The notes under the pieces: generated by a model | Database searches by the model: none | What the model was told of the DNA's origin: nothing | Seen by the model: only the letters and a program-made list of their open reading frames with translations | Origin: Thelonectria olida | Lineage: Eukaryota > Ascomycota > Sordariomycetes > Hypocreales > Nectriaceae | Assembly (NCBI GenBank): GCA_020736575.1 | Contig: JAGPYM010000060.1 | Location: forward strand, 1-64,000 | Direction of reading: 5' to 3' | Length of the DNA stretch: 64,000 bases | Translations under genes and position numbers: made by a program | Shown here: positions 33,159 through 45,311 of the stretch, one piece after another | Layout: each line of letters starts with the position of its first letter | Position numbering within the stretch: the stretch's first letter is position 1

Positions 33159-35654
33159 ATGCCTACCACTCCTTCTATTAGGGTCTTGAAGCAAGGGTGC
33201 CGCCCGCCGACCCGGATTGCCCAAGCTTGTCATGGCTGTCGCAGAAAAAAAGTCCGGTGCGATGGGACACGTCCGGGCTGTAGCCGTTGTGTAACTGCTG
33301 GCATTGGTTGCCCACCTAGCGGTGATCCTAAACGCCTTGCCCTTTCCCGTGGCAGCACTAAATCTCTCGAATGCCGAACGAGACAGCTCAATGCCAAAGT
33401 TTGTATGCTTGAGGGCCGAATCAATGACAATTCCGGCGTAATTGGTTCGCTTTCTCAAGCGCATAGCAACCGGGGGAATTCCGCTACCGCTGCAGCTGAC
33501 TCCTCATCGTTCAAGGCGGAAATGGACGATACAAACGCAAAAGGAGACCCAGTACATGTTGAGACAGAACCAATAATACGCGAGACCAATGCTTCAGAAG
33601 GATACTTGGCGGGCGCTTCTAGTAGCTGTCAACCTATCGGTGTGTTTGATCTCTTCCACCCTTGCCAATTTGCCCAATAACCTGTTTTTTATCCCTTTTT
33701 ACATCTTTGTCAACCCACCCGAGTACTAACGCCTCCCGAAAGAAACTTCAAGACACAGGATTTCAAATGTTGACCATCCGGAGATCCACGTCCAGTCGGA
33801 ACAAATCTTGCCTTTCCACAGCTCTAGAACTCGTCAAGCTTCCGTTTCTCGAATCTCTGAAACGTCGCTTTCTAGCGTCTTCTGCACTCGGTACGTCAAC
33901 ATCTGGTTTTTCGAGTGGGATACTTTGTTTCCAATCGTCAACAAGCCCGCCCTTCTCCACAACTACTATGAGTTCCTGGCCGACGACAAAAGGACACAGA
34001 GCGATCACGACCTGGCTCAATTATACCTCATCCTCAACATCGCCATCCTCTCTTCGGATGACCCCGGCATTCCCCAGCTTGCCTTTTGCGAGCGGCAATG
34101 GCGGAAAGCTCTGAACGCCATCCTCATGGATCACAGTCTACATGTTTTCCAATGCCTCAATCTGGCTCTACTATGCTCTATCGTGCGTGCCGACTATGAG
34201 CAATGTCAGTATTACAAAGGCATTGCAGTCGGCCTATTTTATCGTCTAGGTCTACACCAGAGCCAAGTACCTAATTCTCTCAGCCAGCTAGATATCGAAG
34301 TACGGAGAAGGGCGTTCTGGACTTTCTACACTTTAGATAGCTTCTCTGCAGCCATCACTGGTATTCCTAGGCTTCTAGATGATAAGACTATAGAACATCC
34401 CTACCAACTCGATGGCGATTACCCTTCGGGGTCGAGTATGCGATCGGCGGATCTGGGCCAGCGTGGTCGAACACCAAATGCTCTGGTCCTTTATCATGCA
34501 AGCAGAATCCTCGCCAAGGCGCTCAAGACGCTATATTCGACGGCGAAAAGAGACGTGCCATCGCACCGGGAAACGGGCAAACTGGAGACCGAACTCAATG
34601 CTTGGCGCGACCAGATGCTGCACCAATTCAAGTCTGGCCCTGGTCGGAATGAGTCCCCTGCAGACATGACTGTCAATTTACAACTCGCCCTGGTGTGTGG
34701 AAGCGTGGTTTCAGAGACGACTCGATAGGTTTTGCTAAGAGCATTTAGGAAGCTGTTTATCATTATATTCGCATCCTTATCTACCGACCCGCGCTAGACT
34801 TCAACTTGGGTACTGAAGTTCTCGTTCCTGTCGAAGCCTCGACCAAGCAGCTCGTCCTGATCATGCGGCTCTTGAAAGAACGAAAGAGTGCGTTCTCGTT
34901 CTGTCTTCCCAAGATTGATTTGATGGTTGCCTGCACTCGGATCCTGCTGCACCGCTCGATCTGTTTGACTTGCAATTTGAAGTCAACATCAGAGACCAAC
35001 CAGCCTTTGGGCGCGGCCTGTTTGCTTAGCTCTGAGAACAATTCTCCTGCTACTTCAGAAAAGTACACTTGTATGTTTACCATCCCTCTTAGGTCTTTTG
35101 TTTGGCTAATTTATCTCGCCCAAGATGATATGGCGAAAGTGGTTGCCAGTGACCTGTGCGGCCGGACCATAGACACCAAAGCAAATCATGCCCAGCAACA
35201 GGAGAGATTAGGAACCAAGTCAGTCTCTGAGGGCAATCAACAGTGGCTCGGTTATCAACAAAAAGCATCGCCCCGATCTGGCAATGCTCAAGTGGGAGCT
35301 TGTATTAACTACCAGTTCCACTCGCATCTTTCTCAAAAGTCTCCCCTCAAAACCTTATCACCTTCTACCACTGTCGAACAAACGTGTTTGCACAGTGTTT
35401 TTCAACCTCAGAGAGGGACAGACGAGGCAGAATGCCCTCAGCTCTTCGCCACGCAAACCTCCCTGTTATCTCCTGTGAGTGACTTTTGCCCTGCAAAGGT
35501 GGCAAGGGCAGACTGTATACCGGCTACTGAGTGGGAGATCTTCCTGGGCTCTCTAGACCGAGGTCCTAATAATATTTACGATGCCATTTACGGTGGACAG
35601 GGACCCGGCCATTACATGGAAAGTCTTGTAAGTGCGAGCGGTATTGAGGGATAG
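33159..35654 (+). CDS. Zn2Cys6 transcription factor 1
   Basis: Three exons (33159-33639, 33743-34692, 34749-35654) give 778 aa. The binuclear zinc cluster is near residues 24-52 (ACHGCRRKKVRC..GCSRCVTAGIGC, spacing C-x2-C-x6-C-x6-C-x2-C-x6-C). It is followed by a fungal-specific TF middle homology region with YVNIWFFEWDTLFPIV, the marker YYKGIAVGLFYRLGLHQS and RRRAFWTFYTLD. The first intron has a perfect TACTAAC branch site and a AAG acceptor. A further 54-nt segment (35071-35124) has a good GTATGT donor but is open in frame, so it may be an intron (760 aa) or coding. The gene is divergent from the racemase-family gene and is the natural candidate for its regulator. Binding site and ligand are unknown. 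Confidence 0.82.
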
Positions 35655-36090
35655 TTGATGGTCATTTTTGCTGGTTGGTGTTGGTTGTAACCCGATATGC
35701 TGAGCCGGATTTGGAGGGCATTTTATTCAAATGATAATGTGCTGCAATTTTGGGTGTGGCGTTGCATCAAAACTTATTATACTTCCCTCTTTAACTGCTC
35801 TTAGGCTCGGGGCCTTTTTTATTCAGATAAGTTTTCAAGTTGTAAGAGACAAATAAAGGCCTTTAAATGAGGTGGGATATATGAATAACTGCGATTGCAC
35901 GTTGTCAAGGTTGTCTTGTTGCTGTCTCAGTCGACGCAGTGTTTCCACCCCCCGTCGGCGAGTCCAGCTCCGCAACGACACACGAGAAACATCCCAAGGA
36001 GCAATCTTCAATTTAAGATGGTATCTTCATACATTTCATTCTATCCTCTGAAAGTTCGATATGGCCATTATGTTATCGGCAAGCCTTTCG
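35655..36090. other. Convergent intergenic region between regulators 1 and 2
   Basis: About 440 bp between the 3' ends of two regulator genes. It has no coding evidence; a run of T near 35815 could belong to a transcript end. Confidence 0.45.
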
Positions 36091-38661
36091 CTATAGAGAT
36101 CGACTAAGAAAGTCAAGCCCTTCAATCTGGATCAGATCAGCCACTTGGGGCGTGAAGTCCAAGTTCTCCAATATGTCGTCCCAGGGCCCAAACACCAAGT
36201 TGAAACATTCACCTTCCTCAACAGCACCTCCGTGACTCTCAGTTTGCGGCGTCGGAAACTCACGAGATTGCTCGTCTTCTCCAGAGGGCAGGTCGCTGTT
36301 GTCGTCCTGTTGATTCCCTGAACTCAAAGGCTGCCCATGATCGTTCATGTTGTGCAAAGCCTCATCACTCGCTGCTCTATGGAGCCGCTGAGAAACTGAT
36401 GCATCGAGGTACTGAAGAAAAAGATCAAGGATGTTGTTATTGATTCGCCAAAATTTCTGGATTTCTTGAAGGCCTAGTAGGCACATCTGCGCACGGTGTT
36501 CTGCAATGCGTCGCGGCACATCAACACCTCGTTTGATGTTAATGGTATGTATGCAGAGAGCGGCGAAAAGACTCGTGATCCTAGAACTAATCAGCACCTA
36601 TGATCGATACGATGTTAGGATCACAAACAAGTGCATCTGCCCATAACGTAAACTACCCTGCTCGAGCATGTCTTCAGCGATCCTGCTAATACATGATGCA
36701 GCCATAACAGCAATTGACCCGTTGTTGTTTCGATCCTGCTTAAGAAAGTTATGCCTATGAATGAGGATTCTGATGTGGCTACTCATTGTCAGAACAACTT
36801 CCGGCTTGCCGCAATGGAATACGAACTGATATGCGAGAAGCAGTAAATGCTCCCAAACAGAGAGACTTCCATTCTTGGTATACGTCTTAGTTTCCTTTAA
36901 GAGATTCACTCTCCAGTTTTCCAAAGCGTGATCGATATCTTGAACTTGTATTGGACTCGATGGCTGCCTCCCAGGTGCAAAGTGAATGTCGACTACGCGG
37001 CCGACTATACGGCGGACATCAGCTTTGATCTCACCAAAGTCCAGTTCCACGTACTCACGTATCTTTACTATGTCCACCATCTTGATTGCGTAAGTGATAT
37101 GTTCTGGGTTGCAGGAACCAAACGGCGAGCCAGGCTGAGTATCATCAACATCGGATGCGAGATCTGATGGGCTGAGCGGCTCGATATCACAGTCATCGTC
37201 TCTTATTCGGCTAGGCAGACCTAAAGATACCGCTGCCTGTCGTTCCCGGACCTGCCATGGTGAGTCGGGATGTAAACACTGGTTGGGTTGACTTACATAA
37301 ATAGACCACCATATCCGCCTTCTTAAGCGTGCCGTTCTCGGATCTCTCGTAGCAAGCCTAGCTCTGAAAAATAGGTTCTTAGTCAACGAAGATCATCTTA
37401 CGCGTTAACTTACGATCTGTGAAGACCACAAGATTCTGCAATCCCAATAACCACACCTAACCAATATCGGACGTCTCTAACATCAGACGGCCCGCCTCTC
37501 CAGAAGCTGACAAGGAAGAGCGACTGTATTAGAGTGATTTTATCTTTCTCCCAGTCAGCATGGAAAAGGAGCCTAGCTCTAGTATAAAATAGGGACTTTG
37601 CCTCAGTCCGGTCACTAAAACCCATTGATGTAATTATCGCGCTATCGCAGTATGTCATGCTAATGAAGAGCATTGCTTGTAGCAGAAGGCATGATATATC
37701 TGACGTGGCTAGCTTTTTTGTAAAGTCGGCTCTATCGATTATTGGAAAACAAGGGTGAAACCAGGTAAAGTACGCTTGAAGCGCTGGAACACAGTCGGTT
37801 AAGTTAGGCAAGGTCAGGGCTCCTTCATCGTGGAGATATCGAGACGTCCCTGTACTTGCTGGTGAGGTACTCTCTGAGAGCGACCGAGGCGTGTTACTGA
37901 TGGAGAACAGCATCCTAGCCTGTTGCCCGGTTCCGCCTTGGGTATTTTTCTGGATCTCGATCTCTTCTCCTCCTTGAAGTCTTCTGGGGACCAAGGTGAG
38001 GAAGTTTGATTCGCCAAAGAACAATGCCCCCGGGGCGTCTGCTGAGCCCGCTGGTGGTGGACTCCTTGCGGCAGGCCTCACATCCTGAATCTCACCGCTG
38101 GGTTGAACCCCTGTATCTGTGTAGACGGAGGGAACAGGTGGTACTTGGGGAACAGATGTTGATGGCGTGTTCGCAGTATCAGAAGTTGATTGCGCGTGGG
38201 CATTTTTCTGCCTATTTCTCCGAGTGTATCTACACCTCTTTGTCAGAATGACTTCATGGATCAACAAGTTCAGTCATGGGTAAATCATGGCATACTTACT
38301 TCCCCCTTTGCGAAGGAAAGACTTCGCAATCGGCTCCTGATACCTGACAATTGAAGCATGGGTGGGATTCCATGACATCGCACCTCACCCTCCTCGCATT
38401 GCATTCTCGACACGCCCGTTTCGCCCGGGGGCGTTTGGCAGAATTGGCGGCCACTGGGGCGGCATCGTTGCCCCGTGGCTTTTGGTATGGAGATACAGCT
38501 GGGGGCATGGTGACGATTCTCGGTCTCTTGACAACGGTGAAAGGATGTGTTCCGGCTTTATGGTCAATGTAGCCGGGGAAGATGTGTGCCGTTATATGGT
38601 CCTCGGTTCGTAACTGTAACGTTATTTCCCGACATCTCCATTGAGTAATTGGGTCCGACAT
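36091..38661 (-). CDS. Zn2Cys6 transcription factor 2 (CTF1/FarA-like)
   Basis: Five exons (38661-38300, 38235-37414, 37363-37297, 37251-36629, 36580-36091) join in frame to 787 aa; a Met at 38508 would give 736 aa. The zinc cluster RACRECNARRVRC..CFNCQVSGADC is followed by FFGESNFLTLV, a fungal TF domain with AYFTWFHPCFPIID, and the block RRRIWWSIYVRERQAAVSLG with RIRDDDCD. The last block is reassembled over two introns and is a hallmark of the cutinase transcription factor 1 alpha / FarA-FarB family. Family members govern fatty-acid or cutin use, but related proteins control other carbon sources. This one faces an amino-acid permease gene, so its target could be transport. Specificity is not decidable from sequence. 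Confidence 0.82.
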
Positions 38662-39880
38662 GACTCGGCCAACGCACGGTGTTCACCAGGAACAACAATG
38701 GGCATGGAAAAATGTCCACCTCGTTTTGGAATACGCCAAATTGCTTGGCATGTGGCTGGTCTGGGATTGCTTACTATCGTTGACGCTTGAGGTATTGTTA
38801 TCACCAATATCTCTTGTATCCTGCTTTTCGTGGCGCAGATCGAGTTGTCCCTTCAGCACAGTCCCAAAAGAGGACTCGGCGATCTTCGTGGGGGCCATAT
38901 CACGGCTGGCCTTACCGGCAGATATGAATTCGATCAGTTCCTTCACCTGTAGCTGTGCAAGTAGGGGTGGTCGACCTGAACGGAGGCAAGCGCTTGCTTG
39001 CGTTGTTGCAGTCCACGGACTTGCCGTAGGTTGATGTGATAGAAGCCAGTCTAGGCCCGGTTGGTAATATTCAAGGCCTGGGCTTCGAACCCTTGATTAC
39101 GGTTAAGGTTGTGACGAAGTTGTTAACAGTCCTTCGAGCGTTAATCATAGCACTATCAAGACTGTCATGGCGAGGTTCATCCCCGCAAGGTGTTGGGCTC
39201 ACTCAGTCGTATCCATGTCAAATGTAATGTGTACTAAAGGCTGCACTAGCAACGTAAAGAATATTGGCCGACTAACTCCTGATGAACAAGAGACGATAAC
39301 CCAAGACAGTAGAGGCTATGTACATGATATGCGCTTGCGTGAGGTCTTAGCAAAGCTGTCTTTCTGCAAACAGAAGGTAACTCCGCAAAGGCGCCTGTCT
39401 GACGTGCCTAACCAACTAGCTTACGCTCGGGATAACGCCACCGGAGGTTTTCCCTTATGGAGACATGGAGAAACAATCTGGAAAATGGGTCACAGGGCAT
39501 TGCGCAGTGGTTGGTCGAAGATGCCACGGGAACTAGGCTTGGCCTCCGGCCGTCGATTAACGCCTGTCTGTCATGATGTTCCTTGCCACCATGACTGTTG
39601 GTACTAACACCGAAAGACGGACTACACTACTCATACCCCATGCCCCAAACATCAAAGCTGGACATTATTGCCTCCAAATTAGGTGGAAGCTTGTCATGGG
39701 CACCATGGAACTCACCTGATAGTCTTCCCCTTGATGAGCTAAGTTGTCTGTAAGATACTCTCGACTACGCATTCCGGACCAGGGTCGAACCATCTTTAAA
39801 GGCTCTTGATTCCACTGTGGAATTCTTAGGAAGACCCGTACACTCACTAGAAATCATTTGTCAATATCTCTCAATAAATC
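38662..39880. promoter_or_regulatory. Divergent intergenic region, regulator 2 / amino-acid permease
   Basis: About 1.2 kb between divergent start codons. One 146-codon frame (39167-39607) has no recognisable features. The region most likely holds the two promoters and 5' leaders. Confidence 0.45.
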
Positions 39881-41508
39881 ATGTCGAAATCACCTGAAAG
39901 TCAAAAGGATCCCGAGGGCCTGGCGCCAGTGCCTTCTCAGGTTGGTGAGGTCTTGGAAGACACAGCTCATGTTCATGATGCTGTCTTTGGAGAAATCACC
40001 GAAGACGGGCCTAATTATCGAAATGTACGTATACTATAAGACATGAAACGCTATGGCAACTGACTTCTATTAGGTGGGATGGCTCGGAACGACCGCCCTT
40101 ATGATGAAGACCCAAATTGGTCTGGGTGTTCTTTCTATTCCAGCTGTCTTTGATGTCTTGGGCATGGTACCAGGTGTCATCTGTCTATGCCTTGTCGCTG
40201 GTATTACTACTTGGTCAGACTATATGGTTGGAATCTTTAAGATTTCCCATCCCGAGGTCTATGGCATTGCTGATGCTGGAGAACTAATGTTTGGCCCGGT
40301 TGGGCGTGAAGTCCTTGGGGTCGGATTTTGTTTGTGTGAGTCTATTTCTTCCCCTTTCAACTCTGCCCCTGATGAGCTCTCGAGAACTTGACTAATGCAT
40401 TACCAAGACTGGATTTTTGTGTCCGGCTCTGGTATGCTCGGTATATCCATCGGTTTGAACACCGTCTCGACTCATGGTGCATGCACCGCCGTCTTCGTCG
40501 CCGTCGCCGCTATACTGGGTTTCAGTTTCTCTAGCATCCAGACTCTCAGCCGCATAAGCTGGCTTGCATGGGTTGGGCTGGTATGCCTACTTTCTGCTAG
40601 TAGGTCTTCGATCCTGAATCTATGAAGACGATCTAATGCTCCCAGTCCTGAGTGTTACAATTGCTGTCGGTATCCAGGATCGTCCTGCTGCTGCGCCTCA
40701 GGGAGGTGTTTGGGTCTCTGACTATAAAATTGTCGGCGACCCTAGCTTTTTGGAGGCTATTGCGGCAGTTTGTGCCCTTGTGTTTGCCTATGCAGGCACG
40801 CCGGCGTTCTTCTCTATTGCAGCTGAGATGCGCGACCCTCGGCTCTTTACTAGGTCCTTGATTATCTGCCAGGCCGTTGTAACCATCACTTATATTACAA
40901 TCGGCTGTGTTGTTTACTATTACTGCGGATCTTATGTTGCAACACCTGCTCTTGGTTCAGCCGGCGTTGTTATTAAAAGAGTCGCCTATGGGATCGCAAT
41001 TCCAGGGTTGGTTGTGGGCATAACCCTCACTCTTCATGTAACTCTTTCTAGGCAGTACGTTACGTTATGAAGCTAACATCCCTTACAGGTAGCAAGCAAA
41101 TACGTTTTCGTTCGCATCTTACGAGGCTCTCGGCACCTTGCTGCTAATACCGTTATACATTGGACAACCTGGCTCGGCTGTACCTTTGGCACTGCACTTG
41201 TTGCATACATCATTGCTAGCGGCATCCCTGTCTTTGGTGGTCTTGTTTCCCTGATTGGGGCCCTCTTGGGGACGCTTATGTCATTTCAACCTATGGGTTG
41301 TATGTGGCTCTACGATAACTGGAGCAAAGGAAAGGAAGAGAGGTCCCTCAGGTGGATGCTCATGGTTTGCTTTAGCGTTTTCGTGATTGTCTCGGGTACT
41401 TTTCTGATGGTTGCTGGAACATATGGTGCTGTCGTTGACATCATCGACTCCTACAAGTTATCTCGATCGAGCGCCTGGTCATGCATTGACAATTCAGGCT
41501 CTGTCTAA
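39881..41508 (+). CDS. Neutral amino-acid permease (AAAP family, Mtr-like)
   Basis: Five exons (39881-40024, 40074-40335, 40408-40599, 40646-41037, 41089-41508) join in frame to 469 aa. The protein has an acidic cytosolic N-terminus, then about eleven membrane segments starting with GWLGTTALMMKTQIGLGVLS, the conserved first helix of fungal AAAP (Aa_trans) carriers such as Neurospora Mtr. Further family marks are IAVGIQDRPAAAP, FAYAGTPAFFSIAAEM and the YVFVRILRGSRHL loop. It should import neutral or aromatic amino acids by proton symport at the plasma membrane. It is divergent from a Zn2Cys6 regulator and lies inside the catabolic neighbourhood, so it may supply the pathway substrate. Confidence 0.87.
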
Positions 41509-42279
41509 CCGACCAACGGTCGGCTTGGTTGTTGCATAGGGTTGAGGCTGGGGTGGAGGAGGTCCACAACAAGCATATAGGTACATTAATCAATACCGAG
41601 AGCATGCCATTTTTTGTTGTGATTAGGTTTTGGTATTTTCTCTCTAATTGAAGATTCAAATTAACGTTGATGCTGAGAGAACTTGCTTACGACGGCCCTG
41701 ACCGTCTTTCCCAATGGTTTTGAGACAATTGCGAATGAGAAACTTGGCGGTATCAATGTCAGTCCTAACGAGTCGTCGAATGATTTAAACCATGGCGCTT
41801 GTTGAGGCCTGTTCTGCTAGAGAGTGATTGAGTGCGCCCGAGGATTCGATATTTCATACACGAGTTGTGATATCTAGATAACCATCCGATTCGCGGTCAT
41901 AACATGTTTGGAGAGCCTAGATATGTTAGATCCTCGAGCCGTTAATTGGGTGGATGCTTTGTGTCAAGTATCGGCAATCATCTCAGGCGGCCACCATCTA
42001 CGTTCCTCCCTATACATATAAATGCACTTCGGTCGTACTAGTCAACGACTCCTCAGCTATCAATGCACCCAAATCACTCAAAACTACCACGTGGACATTC
42101 CTCGACGTGACCACCTCTACAGCAACTACTATTGTTTAACACTAGCCCTGATTCTCCTGCCAGTGCGAGCCCGCGAGGAGGTCTGACATGTTGCAAACTC
42201 GGTTTGAGTCTTGACATCTAAACACAAGGCCACGGTGTGCTTGGCGCTCCATAATACCTATTCCGTCCGTATTGGCCAT
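41509..42279. other. Intergenic region downstream of the permease
   Basis: About 770 bp without a supported gene. A TATA-like word (CATATAAATG) occurs near 42017, but no convincing coding region follows it. Confidence 0.4.
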
Positions 42280-42690
42280 CTACTGGGGCATGTCCCTGGC
42301 CTCCGAGAGGTGCAGCAGTGCAAAGAAGGCCTGGATTCTCTTAGCTGCAGCCCTATTGGAACGTTCAGAAGCGATGGTCTTGCCTCTCCAAGCTTTTATC
42401 TCGGGATTCCGTTTCAGAAACCCTCCCATCCAACCTTCCTCAAGAGGCCCGTCATTTCCAGATCCAGCCAAGACTCGGGATGCAAAGTTCATGACTTGCT
42501 GGTTGGTTGGGGGAAAGCGTAGGGCATCTTGTGATAATATCCACTGGCAAAGATGCTTTTCCTGCTGGGCAGAGAGGCCATGCGGGGTCTGATGACTCGA
42601 CTTTTCTACAAGATGGCCTTGATGAGTGTATTTAGACATGATGAGCTCAAAAGCCGGAGTTGATCTCGCCATGAGAGAAAGATGCGGCAA
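42280..42690 (-). pseudogene. Fragment of a pogo/Fot1-type transposase (CENP-B HTH)
   Basis: A 136-codon frame whose middle matches the N-terminal Tc5/CENP-B helix-turn-helix of fungal pogo-like (Fot1) transposases: LSAQQEKHLCQWILSQD, the FPPTNQQVMNFA recognition part and GWMGGFLKRNPEIK. The DDE catalytic domain does not follow, and no terminal inverted repeats were found. It is therefore a truncated remnant. Unlike the LTR element it is not AT-shifted, so it escaped RIP, perhaps because it was single copy. Confidence 0.7.
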
Positions 42691-43274
42691 TGTGACGATG
42701 GTGTGTAGGAGAAATGCCTATGTCCGAGGACATTCTGGGGGCGCATTGGGTGATTAAGGGGCCCGAACTATGATTGCCAACACGCCGTAGCGTGAGCAGA
42801 GGCCGAAGAAGACACAGAGGGAGAGGCGAGACAGCAGGGGCGACTTGGTGAGGTGCATCCCGTCGTGACAAGGAATGGAATGAGCTTCCCTTCGAGAGGA
42901 TCGTCGACCGAGTCGCTACACCGCTTACATTCGGCCGGAGCTGGTGCTTTTGACATGGCAATCTAGCCGCTTTGGACCAATGCCCTTCCTTGCGAGGAGT
43001 CATTTCCTAATCGGTTATAGAGGGAGATAAGGGAGCCACCTTCCATCTGGAGCCAGTTACTCAAGTGAGTTTTCAGAACGATTCAGCAGACGAGGACCGT
43101 TCGGCAACGCCGAGAGCTTCTTCCCTAGTTGCTGGTAAAGTCTCCGTTCGGGTTGGCTACATTTTAGTTGTATATTAGGCAGGTACCGAGCTAGCAAAAC
43201 CACCAAAAACCAATATCGCAAGCTTTTCCCTGCTCCTTTCGGATTCCATCTCATCGGCGTCAACAGAAGTCACA
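42691..43274. other. Promoter region of the FMN oxidase gene
   Basis: About 580 bp of balanced sequence between the transposase fragment and the start codon of the oxidase gene. No gene is supported. Confidence 0.4.
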
Positions 43275-44805
43275 ATGGCTATTCGTCTCTCCGACTTCGA
43301 CAAACACGTTTTTACCATCAAGGATCTCAAAGAACATGGAAGCAAGAATCTTCCTGTTCCGGTGAGAGGTGCGTCTGTCTTGTCTCGCGCCAACTGGCTT
43401 CCCACCCAACACTAACCATCACGCATCAAGGCTATTTCAACGAAGGCTCTATGGACCTTTTGACGTGAGTCCAAAGTCACATCATGACCCAGCCAACAAA
43501 ACACCGAATGACGAGTTAATCGTGGCATAGCGTCAAAGACAATGAAGCCGCGTTTGACCGGTACAAGCTTCGCCCTCGAACTCTGAAAGACGTGGGTACA
43601 GTTGACACCACAGCCACTATTTTTGGCAGCAAAGTGCGTCAATCCGGTTGCTTGATGCATCATGAATGCGCCTGACTGTCGATCATAGGTCCGATTTCCT
43701 TTTGGTTTTGCTCCCGCTGCAATGCATGAGTTAGCTCACCCTGACGGAGAGATTGCATCCTCTCGCGCCGCAGCAAAGAACAACGTGCCCATGGCCCTGT
43801 CCTCTTATTCGAGTAAAAACCTTGAGGATGTGGTTGCTGAAGGCAAGGGAAATCCCTACATGATACACGTTTGCTTTTACAAAGATCGCAGAAAGACTCT
43901 GGAGATCACCAAACGCGCCGAAGGTATGATGTAACCTGACACGCGTACCAAGTATTGTGAGTGCTAACACGAATAAAGCCGCCGGATTTAAAGCTGTTTT
44001 GGTCTCAGTTGATATTCCGGTCCTGGGTATTAGGCCAAACGAGCAGCGTAACAAGTTCGATGCCCCGCCCGGTATCACCATGCCAATGCTTGCAGATGAG
44101 AACGGTGTCATGCGCCATGACGCCGACTATCTTACATTGGACCCTCGAGTCACTTGGGAAGAAGCCATCAAATGGCTTCGGCAACACACCAAAATGGAGA
44201 TCTGGCTCAAAGGAAGTGAGCCTAAATGCAGCACCCTTTGTACCTGAAACTGTTGCTGACAATGATCTGCCTAGTCACCAGCGCTGAGGATGTTGCTCTC
44301 GCTATTGAACACGGCATTGACGGAGTTTTGATTTCCAACCACGGCGGTAGGCAGCTCGATGGAGTTCCAGCGAGTCTAGATGCACTGAGAGAATGTGCAC
44401 CAGTTGCTAGGAATAAGATCAAGCTAGCTGTTGATGGTGGCATTAGAAGAGGATCCGACATCTTCAAGGCGCTTGCTCTGGGTGCCGACTTTTGCCTTGC
44501 CGGCAGAATCCCCCTGTGGGGACTTGCGGTTCGTTATTCAATAAAACTCAAGCGACCTTGAGCACAAAGTCGCTGACGCCGTTGGCTTGAAACAGTACAA
44601 TGGAGAGGATGGGGTTGACCTCGCCCTGCGAATTCTCTTCAGAGAGTTCCAGACCACCATGGCGTTGTGTGGGTATGTACTTGCTAAGCCTTCTTCACGC
44701 CAAGAGACCGGACTAACACATGTTCGCAGATGCAAATCGGTCCAGGAGATTTCAAAAGCCCATTTGTCCGTGTTGGAGCAATCGGGAGTGCTGTCTCGCT
44801 TGTGA
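43275..44805 (+). CDS. FMN-dependent 2-hydroxyacid oxidase/dehydrogenase
   Basis: Eight short exons (43275-43368, 43431-43464, 43531-43633, 43689-43923, 43979-44215, 44275-44528, 44596-44672, 44730-44805) join in frame to 369 aa, the size of glycolate/lactate oxidases. Family residues are present: the N-terminal active-site Tyr in RGYFNEGS, FGFAPAAMHELAHPDGE, a Tyr in CFYKDR, the Lys in WLKG, the catalytic His-Arg motif SNHGGRQLD, and the FMN phosphate loop VDGGIRRGSDIFKALALGA. It oxidises an L-2-hydroxyacid with FMN, giving a 2-keto acid and probably H2O2. No cytochrome b2 domain is present. It lies among amino-acid catabolic genes and is convergent with the GABA aminotransferase. Substrate unassigned. 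Confidence 0.85.
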
Positions 44806-45311
44806 AAGCCTAGCCAAAAGTTCTTTCAGATAGACGGGGATTTTGTATCTGATTCGCATAGACTGTATTCTAGATAGTGACACAGGATGATTTCAGGCCA
44901 TAAATTTGGGACTTATTGGCTATATAAGTTACATGCCGTGATTTCATTCCGCCATGCCTGTTTGGAACATGCACCACAATGGCTAAAAGGAAAACTTGCC
45001 CTGTTGCAAGCATCACTGCCCCAGAGTCGCACCTCCCACAGCTTTATCATCTGGCTTAGGTATCACACAAGAAGAAGTAAGAAAGCTCCTATTGCTTGTC
45101 ATTGGAAGCCGCTCGGCGTGAAAGGACAACGGCTGATCAGGCACCTGAGCCAGTCTGTAGAACACTACAACAATCAAAATTTGGCACAATCACGTCACAA
45201 AATGCCCTTCATTTCTCCAGACACTAGTATATAGCATTCAAAACAACGGTCGATTTTCAGCGTCTAGATACATCGCCCACCCACATGCAGAGAGTCTTAT
45301 GAACAATCACC
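44806..45311. other. Convergent intergenic region
   Basis: About 500 bp between the 3' ends of the oxidase and aminotransferase genes. No coding evidence. Confidence 0.45.

Noticed and set aside
39167..39607. 146-codon ORF between regulator 2 and the permease
   Set aside because: Nothing recognisable and no splice pattern; it sits in a divergent promoter region. Kept only as intergenic.
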